DNA from: Blautia parvula
GTDB lineage: Bacteria; Bacillota; Clostridia; Lachnospirales; Lachnospiraceae
NCBI RefSeq assembly: GCF_020215665.1
Contig: NZ_CP084061.1
Span: forward strand, 806,001-870,000
Direction of reading: 5' to 3'
Length of the DNA: 64,000 nucleotides
The position numbers and the translations under genes were made by a program. The notes beneath the pieces are model-generated. The model was not told where the DNA came from. It saw only the letters and a list, made by a program, of their open reading frames with translations, and did no database searches. Positions 7,236 to 15,279 of the stretch are shown here, piece by piece. Position 1 is the first letter of the stretch; the number at the start of each line of letters is the position of its first letter.

Positions 7236-8336
7236 ATGAAAAGATTAGCGGTTTTATTGGCTTGTGCACTTTGTGTTACCACTCTCTACGGATGCGGCAG
7301 CTCCGGCAGTGATGAGAAGAAAGAGGGGGCATCTGACACAAAACAGGAGCAAAAAGAAGAAGGCCGGCAGGAGGAGAGCCAGGAGGCGGATGCAGAGCTT
7401 GACGGGCTGGACCCTATCACCATAAAGTTTGCCAGTATAGGACCCGAAAGCGGTACCACACAGGCGGACGGGGAAGCTAAGTTTATAGAATATGTGGAGA
7501 AAGCGTCAGGGGGAAAGATTAAAGTGGACCATTATCCCAACGGAGCGCTGGGAGGAGATACGGAGATGCTGGAGGGCTGTGCCATGAATACGATCCAGGT
7601 CTGTAATCCTGCTATCTCTGTACTGACCACATATGATGAGAAATTTGGTATTCTGGATATGCCGTTTTTGTTTGATGACTATGAGTCCGAATTAAAGGCA
7701 GTGAACGAAGGTAAGCTGGGTGATGAATTTGACAAAATGCTGCAGGGCACTGGAATCTGCATCGGCGATACTTATTATTTTGGAGGTTACAGAGGGTTAA
7801 GCAACAGTGTGCGCCCGGTAGAATCGCCGGATGATATGAAAGGTCTTAAAATCCGTGTTATGGAGAGCCCTGTATATATTACAGCCTTTACGCTTATGGG
7901 AGCAAATCCCACACCGATGAGTTTCTCAGAGCTGTTTACAGCACTTCAGAACAAGACCGTGGACGGACAGGACAATGACCCGTCACTGACTTATACTTCA
8001 CAATATTATGAGGTGCAGAAATATTACAGCAATCTGGAACATACCATATCCATCGGCTGCCTTGCCATGAGCGAAGAGTGGTACAACGGTCTGCCGGATG
8101 CCTATAAGAAAATTATTGACGAAGGGATTAAACAGCAGTCTGAGCTTGTCACAAAAGAGAGCCTCGAAATGTATGAATCCTACCTGAAACAGCTTGAGGA
8201 TGCAGGCATGGAGGTGACAAAGATCACAGATGAAAACCGTGAAAAATTCAAAGAAGCGGTAGAGCCCATGTATGAAGAATATAAAGAAAAACTGGGGAAC
8301 GAAATTTTTGACATTGCACAGGAGTTTAACAAGTAG
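7236..8336 (+). CDS. dctP: TRAP transporter solute-binding lipoprotein
   Basis: 366 aa. A lipoprotein signal ends in LYGC (Cys20), followed by a charged Glu/Lys/Gln-rich linker and the DctP domain from about residue 58. The conserved helix-strand with the carboxylate-binding arginine is visible as GLKIRVMESPVY, and SFSELFTALQNKTVDGQ is the usual hinge region. TRAP systems import carboxylates with Na+ or H+ gradients. A good AAGGAGG precedes the ATG. As part of the AcnX operon it most likely delivers the hydroxy-acid used by AcnX and the LarA-type protein. Confidence 0.93.
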   Translation: MKRLAVLLACALCVTTLYGCGSSGSDEKKEGASDTKQEQKEEGRQEESQEADAELDGLDPITIKFASIGPESGTTQADGEAKFIEYVEKASGGKIKVDHYPNGALGGDTEMLEGCAMNTIQVCNPAISVLTTYDEKFGILDMPFLFDDYESELKAVNEGKLGDEFDKMLQGTGICIGDTYYFGGYRGLSNSVRPVESPDDMKGLKIRVMESPVYITAFTLMGANPTPMSFSELFTALQNKTVDGQDNDPSLTYTSQYYEVQKYYSNLEHTISIGCLAMSEEWYNGLPDAYKKIIDEGIKQQSELVTKESLEMYESYLKQLEDAGMEVTKITDENREKFKEAVEPMYEEYKEKLGNEIFDIAQEFNK

Positions 8337-8365
8337 ACCGGACGGCAGCAAAAGGGGGAAGTTTT

Positions 8366-8890
8366 TTGAAGAAGGCTAAAGTTCTTGTTACCATATGGAA
8401 TAAAATCGAAGAATACTTTCTCGTTTATTCCTTGATCCTGATGGTGGCGCTTGTTTTTATTCAGGTCATTATGAGGTACATATTTAATAATTCCCTGAGC
8501 TGGAGCGAGGAGCTGGTCCGCTATATTTTTATCTGGCAGATCTGGCTTGGCGCCAGCGTGGGGGCAAAAAACAATGACCACATCAGGATTGAAATATTCA
8601 GTAATAAATTAAAGCAAAAACCAAGAGAGGCACTGGAGATTGTCATTAACCTTATGATCTTTGTATTCTACCTGTTTCTCATATGGCAGGGGATTCAGTA
8701 TCTAAAGACCGTGATCTCTACAAGTATGACTTCCACAGGACTGCAGATACCGTTATGGATCGTGTATATTTCACTGCCGGTTGGGTCAGCGGCTGTGGCA
8801 GTCCGTCTTGCCTGCAGGGTGGTATATGAAATCACACATTTCGGACATCTTCCTGTGCAGGAGACATCACAGGCAAAGGGGGTGGAGTAG
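8366..8890 (+). CDS. dctQ: TRAP transporter small permease
   Basis: 174 aa with four predicted membrane helices (about residues 17-37, 48-66, 90-108 and 125-150). The family motif SWSEELVRYIFIWQIWLGA spans the second helix. Translation starts at a TTG (8366) set by AAGGGGGAAG; there is no nearby in-frame ATG. It pairs with DctM, which begins 3 bp after its stop. Confidence 0.92.
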   Translation: MKKAKVLVTIWNKIEEYFLVYSLILMVALVFIQVIMRYIFNNSLSWSEELVRYIFIWQIWLGASVGAKNNDHIRIEIFSNKLKQKPREALEIVINLMIFVFYLFLIWQGIQYLKTVISTSMTSTGLQIPLWIVYISLPVGSAAVAVRLACRVVYEITHFGHLPVQETSQAKGVE

Positions 8891-8893
8891 AGT

Positions 8894-10165
8894 ATGGAAA
8901 TAGCAGTATTGTTCGGCAGTTTCTTTATCCTGCTTCTTTTAAGTGTTCCGGTGGGACATGCCATCGGAATCTCGGGTTTACTGAGTTTTCTTTTATGTAC
9001 AGATTACTCACCTATGGTATTTATTAAAAGTTCCCTGTCAGGTACAGATTCCTTTACGCTTCTGGCTGTTCCGTTTTTTATGCTTGCCGGAAATCTTATG
9101 GCAACAGGCGGAATTGCCAAAAGAATCGTGAACTTTGCCGACAGCCTTCTCGGCTGGATGACAGGAGGTCTCTCTATTGTGACCACGATTGCCTGCATGT
9201 TTTTCGGCGCTGTTTCCGGTTCTGCCGTTGCGACAACCTCTGCCATCGGCTCTTTCATGATACCGGAGATGGAGAAAAAAGGATATGACAAAGACTTTTC
9301 AGCAGCATTAGCGGCAGCGGCGGGTTCTGTAGGCGTTATCATTCCGCCCTCTGTGCCTCTTGTCATTTACGGTGTGGCTGTCAATGCATCTGTCAAAGAC
9401 CTGTTTACAGCAGGTATCTTGCCGGGCATCATGATGGGCATTGCCATGATCATCGTCTGTGTCATCACCTCCAAAAAACATGGATGGAAAGGTGACGCAA
9501 AACGCCCGGAACTGAAGAAGGTGTGGAAGGCATTCAGGGAAGGGTTCTGGGCACTGCTGATGCCGGTTATTATCCTGGGTGGAATCTACAAGGGTATCTT
9601 TACTCCCACAGAGGCATCTGTGGTATCGGTTGTCTACTGTATCTTTGTCAGTATGTTTGTGTATAAAGAAATGGACCTGAAGGGCCTGTATAAAGGATTT
9701 CTGGGAATCGTGAATCTTTGCGGCATTACCCTGTTTATGATGGGGTTTGCCAATGCTTTTTCCTATTTCCTTACCATTGAGCAGATCCCTAACAGACTGA
9801 CGGAACTGTTCCTGGGAATCAGTCATAATAAATTCGTGATCCTGCTTATGATCAATATTCTGCTTTTGATCGTGGGATGTGTGATTGACAATATTCCGGC
9901 TACAATCATTCTGGCCCCTATTCTTCTGCCGGTCGTAGAAGCGATTGGGATGAGCCCTATTACATTTGGTGTAATGCTCACCATGAACCTGGCGATCGGA
10001 TTCATTACCCCGCCGTACGGCATCAATCTTTTTATGGCAACTGCCGTTTCGGGGGTTCCCATGGATGCCATGATGAAGAGGATAGGCGGTCTGCTGGTAT
10101 CGCTTCTGGTGGTATTGATGCTGATCACCTATGTGCCATGGTTTACAATGGGATTCCTGGGATAG
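8894..10165 (+). CDS. dctM: TRAP transporter large permease
   Basis: 423 aa, a very hydrophobic 12-helix DctM protein. Family signatures are LLAVPFFMLAGNLMATGGIA near residue 52, AAAGSVGVIIPPSVPLVIYG near 137 and IGFITPPYGINLFMATAVSG near 370. Together with DctQ it forms the membrane complex that takes substrate from DctP. Only 2-3 bp separate it from dctQ, and the LarA-type gene follows 29 bp later. Confidence 0.95.
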   Translation: MEIAVLFGSFFILLLLSVPVGHAIGISGLLSFLLCTDYSPMVFIKSSLSGTDSFTLLAVPFFMLAGNLMATGGIAKRIVNFADSLLGWMTGGLSIVTTIACMFFGAVSGSAVATTSAIGSFMIPEMEKKGYDKDFSAALAAAAGSVGVIIPPSVPLVIYGVAVNASVKDLFTAGILPGIMMGIAMIIVCVITSKKHGWKGDAKRPELKKVWKAFREGFWALLMPVIILGGIYKGIFTPTEASVVSVVYCIFVSMFVYKEMDLKGLYKGFLGIVNLCGITLFMMGFANAFSYFLTIEQIPNRLTELFLGISHNKFVILLMINILLLIVGCVIDNIPATIILAPILLPVVEAIGMSPITFGVMLTMNLAIGFITPPYGINLFMATAVSGVPMDAMMKRIGGLLVSLLVVLMLITYVPWFTMGFLG

Positions 10166-10194
10166 GAGAAGCCTAAAGGAAAGCGAGGTTGGAA

Positions 10195-11433
10195 ATGCCG
10201 CTATTATTGCCTGAAGATTATGATATAAAAATCCCCCCTCTTTACAAAGTACGCCAGGTGTTCGGCAGAGATACTCTGCCGGACATCAAGGCGGCAGTGC
10301 AAAAGGAGTTTCAAAGGGAAGAGATACGTGATAAAATAAAACCGGGAATGCGTGCAGCAGTTGCTGTAGGCAGCCGTGGTATCCGCAATTTGCCGCTGAT
10401 CATAAAAACGATTCTGGAGGAACTGAAAATACTTGGCGCAAAGCCCTATATTGTCTCCGCCATGGGCAGCCATGGAGGGGGAACCGAGGAGGGACAGAGA
10501 GAAGTTCTGTATGGCTATGGGATTACGGAGGAAGCCATGCAGGTACCGATCATCACTACTACAGAGGTGGTATGTCTGGGAGAGATTTCAGGCGGAAGAA
10601 AGGTATATTTTGACAAATCCGCTTTGGAAGCGGACGTGATCATTCCGGTCAACAGAGTGAAGCTGCATACGGATTTTGTGTCCGACATACAGAGCGGCCT
10701 CTGTAAAATGCTTGTCATCGGTCTGGGTAACCACAGGGGATGTACGGAGATTCATGAGGCTGATTTTTCCATATTTGGGGAAGTGATAAAAGAGGCAGCA
10801 TCCTTGATATTGGAGAAGGCACCGGTTGTTTTTGGGGTTGCCGTTTTGGAAAATGCCTATGATGAGACTTGTCGGATCGAAGCTGTCCCGGCGGAGATTC
10901 TGATCAGACGGGAAAAAGAGCTGGTGAGGGAAGCAAGAAAAAACATGCCGGTTCTGATGATTCCGAAGATTGATATCCTCATAGTTGAGGCTATCGGAAA
11001 AGACATATCAGGAGCCGGATTTGACCCCAATATCCTTGGGAAAAGTTATATTCTTAAAGAATTTGTCCTGCCGGTTCCAAGGATAGACAAGATGATACTT
11101 CTGGATATATCCCCGGCCTCCCATGGTAACGGAATCGGTCTCGGGATATTTGATATCATCACACGGAAAGTCTTTGAGCAGCTTGATTATGAAGCTATGT
11201 ATGCAAATGCGATTGCGGTAAAATGTGTGGATGACTGTAAAATCCCACTCATAGCCGAGGATGAGGAAGAAGCGGTGAAAATCGCAGTAAAAATCCTGAG
11301 AAATGCGGATAAAGAGAATCTCAGAATCGTAAAGATAAAAAATACCATCGAGCTGGAAGAAATTATGGTATCCCATGCGCTTCTGGGGGAAGTGGAAAAA
11401 AATCCCTGCCTGGTTCTGGAAAATAAGTCGTGA
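10195..11433 (+). CDS. LarA-type nickel-pincer racemase/epimerase homologue (DUF2088)
   Basis: 412 aa. LarA enzymes racemise or epimerise 2-hydroxyacids using the nickel-pincer nucleotide cofactor. Landmarks present are MGSHGGGTEEG (His of the first motif) and NRVKLHTDFVSDIQSGLCKM followed by GLGNH, giving the His and Lys expected to hold the cofactor and act in hydride transfer. No LarB, LarC or LarE cofactor genes are in the window. The ATG at 10195 is preferred over a TTG at 10189 because GCGAGG abuts the TTG. In this operon it may convert the imported isomer into the one used by AcnX, an inference from context. Confidence 0.8.
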   Translation: MPLLLPEDYDIKIPPLYKVRQVFGRDTLPDIKAAVQKEFQREEIRDKIKPGMRAAVAVGSRGIRNLPLIIKTILEELKILGAKPYIVSAMGSHGGGTEEGQREVLYGYGITEEAMQVPIITTTEVVCLGEISGGRKVYFDKSALEADVIIPVNRVKLHTDFVSDIQSGLCKMLVIGLGNHRGCTEIHEADFSIFGEVIKEAASLILEKAPVVFGVAVLENAYDETCRIEAVPAEILIRREKELVREARKNMPVLMIPKIDILIVEAIGKDISGAGFDPNILGKSYILKEFVLPVPRIDKMILLDISPASHGNGIGLGIFDIITRKVFEQLDYEAMYANAIAVKCVDDCKIPLIAEDEEEAVKIAVKILRNADKENLRIVKIKNTIELEEIMVSHALLGEVEKNPCLVLENKS

Positions 11434-11448
11434 GATGAGGAGGCCGAG

Positions 11449-12438
11449 ATGAAGGTCAAAGAAAATTTGTGGGAAACGATCCGATATGGAAAGCCGGATG
11501 CCCTGATCAATGAATGGGAGGCATTCTCTTTTATATCGGATCCTGTTACAGCATATATGTCTGTAGCTGAGAGGGGAAAAACGAAAGTAAATCCATGGGG
11601 AGTGACCGTATACTGGGGGGAAGACGAACCGGGCTCCATGCCTCTGATCAATGATAAGACAAAGGTATGTAAAGATATCTGCAGATGGAGGGAATATGTG
11701 AAGGTACCGGATATCAGAAAGGTTCCCATGGACTGGAGTAGAGCGGTGGAAGATACCCGGAGGATACGCGGGGAAGGCAGGCTTTCTATAGCTATGATGG
11801 CCTCCGGTTTGTTTGAACAGACCCATGCGTTAATGGGATTTGAAGACGTTTTTATTGCCATGCTGGAGGAACCGGAGGCCATGCATGAACTTCTGGACTG
11901 CATTTTGGATTTTAAATTGAACTGGTGCCGGATGTTGGTAGAAAACTGCAGGCCTGATGCCGTTCTCTTTCATGATGATTGGGGTTCTAAGAAAAGTCTT
12001 TTTGTAAGCCGGGATACATGGGCTGCATTTTTTAAAGAGAGATACAGAAAAATATATGGTTATCTCAGAGAAAACGGGGTACTTGTCATCCACCACGCGG
12101 ACTGTTACTGTGAGACGATCGCAGAAGATATGGCAGAGATCGGTGTGGATGTATGGCAGGGTGTTACTCCTGAGAATAATATTCCGAAAATGCAGAAACG
12201 CCTCAGAGGGAAAATGGCTTTCATGGGCGGACTGGATGCATCCGTGATCGATGTGCCGGATCACAAGGAGGATATCATAAGGGGGGAGGTAAGAAGGGCC
12301 TGTGAGGAATACGTGCCTGGAGGAGGATTCATTCCCTGTCTGACATACGGAGGTGATGACGGCAGTATTTATCCGGAAGTGGATGAGATTGTCAAAGATG
12401 AGATTGCAAAGTGGAGCCGGGCATATTTCCACAGTTAA
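11449..12438 (+). CDS. Uroporphyrinogen-decarboxylase-fold protein (MtaA/methyltransferase-like)
   Basis: 329 aa, URO-D superfamily. True HemE is unlikely: there are no haem genes nearby, and HHADCYCE near residue 219 with a later GGFIPCLTYGG Cys resembles the zinc-thiolate His/Cys set of the corrinoid methyltransferase branch (MtaA and relatives). These proteins often have unknown roles in anaerobic catabolic operons. The GAGGAGG site lies between it and the LarA-type gene only 15 bp upstream, so it belongs to the same transcript. Possible roles are methyl-group or C-C bond chemistry on the same substrate; no partner corrinoid protein is encoded in this operon. Confidence 0.72.
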   Translation: MKVKENLWETIRYGKPDALINEWEAFSFISDPVTAYMSVAERGKTKVNPWGVTVYWGEDEPGSMPLINDKTKVCKDICRWREYVKVPDIRKVPMDWSRAVEDTRRIRGEGRLSIAMMASGLFEQTHALMGFEDVFIAMLEEPEAMHELLDCILDFKLNWCRMLVENCRPDAVLFHDDWGSKKSLFVSRDTWAAFFKERYRKIYGYLRENGVLVIHHADCYCETIAEDMAEIGVDVWQGVTPENNIPKMQKRLRGKMAFMGGLDASVIDVPDHKEDIIRGEVRRACEEYVPGGGFIPCLTYGGDDGSIYPEVDEIVKDEIAKWSRAYFHS

Positions 12439-12473
12439 TGACCGGGATTTACAAAATGCGTCAGGAATGCGGC

Positions 12474-12503
12474 TTGACGGAGCAGTATAAATGATGCTAA
12501 ACT
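12474..12503 (+). promoter_or_regulatory. Possible internal promoter for the GntR gene
   Basis: TTGACG (12474) and TAAACT (12498) are 18 bp apart. A small palindrome ACTAATCCTAGT (12501-12512) overlaps the -10 side. It would let the regulator be made at a basal level independently of the operon promoter. Confidence 0.4.
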
Positions 12504-12532
12504 AATCCTAGTCTAAAAGCAGGTGGTAAAAT

Positions 12533-13201
12533 ATGGAAGTCAGTAATTTTGTAAAGAAAGGAAGTACCAGAAATCGTACGGAGATTGCCTATGATAAGAT
12601 AAAGGATTCCATATGCAGTGGTGCGATTAAGCCGGGGGAGATTCTCAGTGAATCCCAGATTGCGGCAGAGCTGGAAATGAGTCGGACGCCTGTCCGGGAA
12701 GCGCTGCGCATACTGGCCAGTGAAGATTTGGTAGTGATTAAAAACGGCATTGGAGCCTATGTGACAGAGATATCGGAGAAAGGAACGAAAGATTTGTTCG
12801 CCGTCCGTAAGCCTCTTGAGATATTGGCATCCAAGTCTGCCATCCATAACATAACAAAAGAGGAAATCCGGCAGATGGAAGAAATCTTCCAGAAGCTGCG
12901 GGTACTGGATGAGTCAGGGGCCCGGGTGGACAAAAAGATGTTCACGGATATGGACTGGGCTCTTCATGATTTGATCATTGACAAGTGTGACAATCAATAT
13001 GTAAAAAATATTATGGCAAACATCAATGCCAATATTAAAAGGCTCCAGATATCGTCCTTCTATGCATTAAATGATATGCAGGAAAGTACGGCCCAGCATC
13101 TGAGGATTTTGCGTCTTCTTGAAAAAAAAGAAGAGGACGCGCTTGAGAAGGCGCTGGCGGATCATGTGGAGTGGTCTATGCGGGCGCTTCTCAGAAGCTG
13201 A
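12533..13201 (+). CDS. GntR-family (FCD/FadR subclass) transcriptional regulator
   Basis: 222 aa. The N-terminal winged helix spans about residues 17-80 (ILSESQIAAELEMSRTPVREALRIL is the HTH), followed by an all-helical FCD ligand domain with LHDLIIDKCDN and the later HLRILRLLEKK histidine region that usually binds a metal and an organic acid. Start ATG follows AGGTGGT. Being last in the AcnX/TRAP operon, it is most likely its substrate-responsive repressor acting at 5555-5564. Confidence 0.9.
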   Translation: MEVSNFVKKGSTRNRTEIAYDKIKDSICSGAIKPGEILSESQIAAELEMSRTPVREALRILASEDLVVIKNGIGAYVTEISEKGTKDLFAVRKPLEILASKSAIHNITKEEIRQMEEIFQKLRVLDESGARVDKKMFTDMDWALHDLIIDKCDNQYVKNIMANINANIKRLQISSFYALNDMQESTAQHLRILRLLEKKEEDALEKALADHVEWSMRALLRS

Positions 13202-13218
13202 ACATAAGAGCTGTTGTA

Positions 13219-13263
13219 AATAAGGCTGTCTATGATAAGGAATTTATCATAGACAGCCTTATT
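13219..13263. terminator. Strong bidirectional terminator
   Basis: A perfect 20-bp stem (AATAAGGCTGTCTATGATAA with its complement) and a 5-nt loop lie between the convergent GntR gene and serine hydrolase gene. AT-rich arms at both ends provide short U-tracts in either direction. Confidence 0.85.
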
Positions 13264-13282
13264 GTATACCGCATTGTTCATT

Positions 13283-14272
13283 TTACAGGGAACCGGTATC
13301 AAAAACCGGTTCAATATATTCTTTGATCAATCCAATCCTGTCTTTTGCCTTTGGTGTAAAAAGAGCGGCGATGGAAACCACCAAGTTTTTCTCTTTGTTC
13401 ACATAGATCGTATTTCCCCCGTCTCCCATGGCAGCAAAAGTATTCGCATTCTCATCGCATAGCCACCATAAATATCCATAGGGAAGATCCTGTTTTTTCC
13501 ATCGGCTGTGTTCTTTTGTACTCTCGTCTATCCAGCTTTTGGATACGATTTCCCGGCCCTCCCACATGCCGCCGTTTAAATATAATTGTCCTATTTTTGC
13601 CATATCAGCCGGTGACAGGGTAAGCCCCCAGCCCGCTGCGTTGTTGCCGGCCTCATCCGAGACCCAGCCGCTTATATCCGTGGCGCTGTTGAACGCCATC
13701 TGTTCCTCTTTGCTGTGAAAAATAATATTTTTTTCAACAGTGATTCCCAGAGGAGAGAATAAATGTTCAGATGCAAAGGCAAAGACAGAGCAGCCCGAGG
13801 TCTTTGCGAGGATACCGGATAAAAGGTCCGGCCCGATGAGCGGTGCATAACGGAATTTACCAATCTGTCCTTTGCCGCCCAATTGCTCAAGGCTGAATTT
13901 CACCCAGTCATCGCTGGTAAAATATTTTAGGTAGGGGGCAAATTTGTATTTGTAGGGTGCAGTCATTGTGAGCAGGTTTTCAAGGGTAATGTTCCGGATG
14001 GAGTCCATAGTATTCTTCACAGTGTATTCCGGGAAAAAATCCAATACCTTCTGATGGATGTTTTTGATATATCCCCGGTCCAGCGCGATTCCGATCAATA
14101 TGGACAGAATGCTTTTGGTGACTGAGTAAACATGAATGCGGCAGTTGGATGTGCAGCCGTTAAAGTAGTTTTCATATTCTGTTCTGCCGTTTTTTAAAAC
14201 AACGATGCCTGCAGTATTGCTGTAATCCCTGCAGATGGTTTTTTCAAGTTCTGTAATCTTTTCCTGATTCAT
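13283..14272 (-). CDS. Serine hydrolase, class C beta-lactamase/esterase fold
   Basis: 329 aa, cytoplasmic (no signal peptide). The SxxK catalytic pair is S50-V-T-K53 in VYSVTKSILS. The usual YxN motif reads RYAPLIG, so the third position is Pro instead of Asn/Ser, and the KTG/HTG-like element is replaced by GDGGNTI. It is therefore a relative of EstB/AmpC-type hydrolases instead of a proven beta-lactamase. Its ATG overlaps the stop of the MerR gene (ATGA), so it is translationally coupled to that regulator and is the only gene after it. Confidence 0.82.
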   Translation of the reverse strand: MNQEKITELEKTICRDYSNTAGIVVLKNGRTEYENYFNGCTSNCRIHVYSVTKSILSILIGIALDRGYIKNIHQKVLDFFPEYTVKNTMDSIRNITLENLLTMTAPYKYKFAPYLKYFTSDDWVKFSLEQLGGKGQIGKFRYAPLIGPDLLSGILAKTSGCSVFAFASEHLFSPLGITVEKNIIFHSKEEQMAFNSATDISGWVSDEAGNNAAGWGLTLSPADMAKIGQLYLNGGMWEGREIVSKSWIDESTKEHSRWKKQDLPYGYLWWLCDENANTFAAMGDGGNTIYVNKEKNLVVSIAALFTPKAKDRIGLIKEYIEPVFDTGSL

Positions 14273-15123
14273 TTTTTCTCCTTACTGTTTGGGTGAAATG
14301 ATGCCTTTTTCTTAACGGGATAATAAATTTCCGTGGTCAGTTCGCTTTCCGATGAGACCTGGGAGGGGTCGGTGATGTACACTTCGCAGAGCGGGCCGTT
14401 TCCCTCGTATCCTTCCATCTCTGCCCATCTCCGCTGCTTTGCATAGACAGAGGGCAGCGCGGAGTAGGGACCGTGCAGGACAGTTTTTAGGCAGAGACCG
14501 GGAGTGTGGTTCCTTGTCCCTGTGACATATTCTTTAACCGGAATGGCAAATTCGGTATCCAGGCCAAAGGGACTGAATTCCTCACTGTGGAACAGTACCA
14601 TTGGAGGCGCGGTGACTGTCAGTTTATTCTCCCGGATCACTTTGAATAATCTTCCGTAGCATTTTGCATATTCCTGTGGATACTCGCCTTCCCGTACCAT
14701 CTTCCGGACAGACAGAAGATACATTTGGGGAACCTCCGTGAGCTGGATCTCAATGGTATCCAGATAGGACATAATGGATTTTCCCTGCTTTAGGTTTTCT
14801 ATATCCTGATTCATCTGTTCCAGGGTTTTTTCATATTCCAGGAGCTGTTTTTTCATGTCCTGCTCCTTTTTTATAAGCGCGAGGCAGAGAGCTTCCTCCG
14901 GCAGTTCTTCGGAATGAAGAATGGATTTGATCTCATCCAGAGAAAAGCGGTAGGATTTCAGACGGTTGATGAAGAGCATGGTTTCCAGCTGGCTGATAGA
15001 ATAATACCGATATCCGTTTTCCGGATCGATCTCTTCCGGATGGATCAATCCGATTTCCGCGTAGTAGCGGAGTGTCTTGGCAGACACCTTGCAGATGGAT
15101 GAAAATTCACCTATTGATAACAA
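14269..15123 (-). CDS. MerR-family regulator with GyrI-like effector domain
   Basis: 284 aa. Residues 1-70 form the MerR winged helix (LSIGEFSSICKVSAKTLRYYAEIGLI), residues 75-120 a dimerising coiled coil, and the C-terminal half is a GyrI/BmrR-type effector-binding domain ending in TTEIYYPVKKK. BmrR-like proteins sense lipophilic cations and similar drugs. The TTG at 15123 is chosen because AAGGAGG lies seven bases upstream; earlier in-frame codons fall inside the promoter. It controls itself and the coupled serine hydrolase through the 19-bp-spacer promoter at 15161-15191. Confidence 0.88.
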   Translation of the reverse strand: MLSIGEFSSICKVSAKTLRYYAEIGLIHPEEIDPENGYRYYSISQLETMLFINRLKSYRFSLDEIKSILHSEELPEEALCLALIKKEQDMKKQLLEYEKTLEQMNQDIENLKQGKSIMSYLDTIEIQLTEVPQMYLLSVRKMVREGEYPQEYAKCYGRLFKVIRENKLTVTAPPMVLFHSEEFSPFGLDTEFAIPVKEYVTGTRNHTPGLCLKTVLHGPYSALPSVYAKQRRWAEMEGYEGNGPLCEVYITDPSQVSSESELTTEIYYPVKKKASFHPNSKEKK

Positions 15124-15160
15124 AGCATATCCTCCTTGCGGCGTGTTTCTGATCACCCTT

Positions 15161-15191
15161 ATGTTACACCTTGCCCTAAGGGCAAAGTCAA
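15161..15191 (-). promoter_or_regulatory. MerR-type promoter with 19-bp spacer and central palindrome
   Basis: On the reverse strand TTGACT (15191-15186) and TAACAT (15166-15161) are separated by exactly 19 bp, the over-long spacing that MerR proteins correct by untwisting. The spacer carries the palindrome TTGCCCTTAGGGCAA. This strongly supports autoregulation of the MerR/serine hydrolase pair. Confidence 0.85.
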
Positions 15192-15232
15192 CAGGGAATA
15201 TAAAAGAAAAGATGTAAATTTCTGCCAATATT

Positions 15233-15241
15233 TGTTATAAT
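15233..15241 (+). promoter_or_regulatory. Extended -10 promoter of the B12-sensor/EAL pair
   Basis: TGTTATAAT is an extended -10 box 39 bp before the ATG at 15280. The -35 region (TGTAAA) is weak, as usual for extended -10 promoters. Confidence 0.45.
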
Positions 15242-15279
15242 GAATCTGTTACAAATTATGTGGTAAAGTAGATGAGAAG

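Noticed and set aside
11449-12438. HemE (haem biosynthesis uroporphyrinogen decarboxylase)
   Set aside because: No other haem genes, catabolic operon context and methyltransferase-like His/Cys residues.
13283-14272. True class C beta-lactamase
   Set aside because: No signal peptide, and the second and third motifs are changed (YAP, GDGG).
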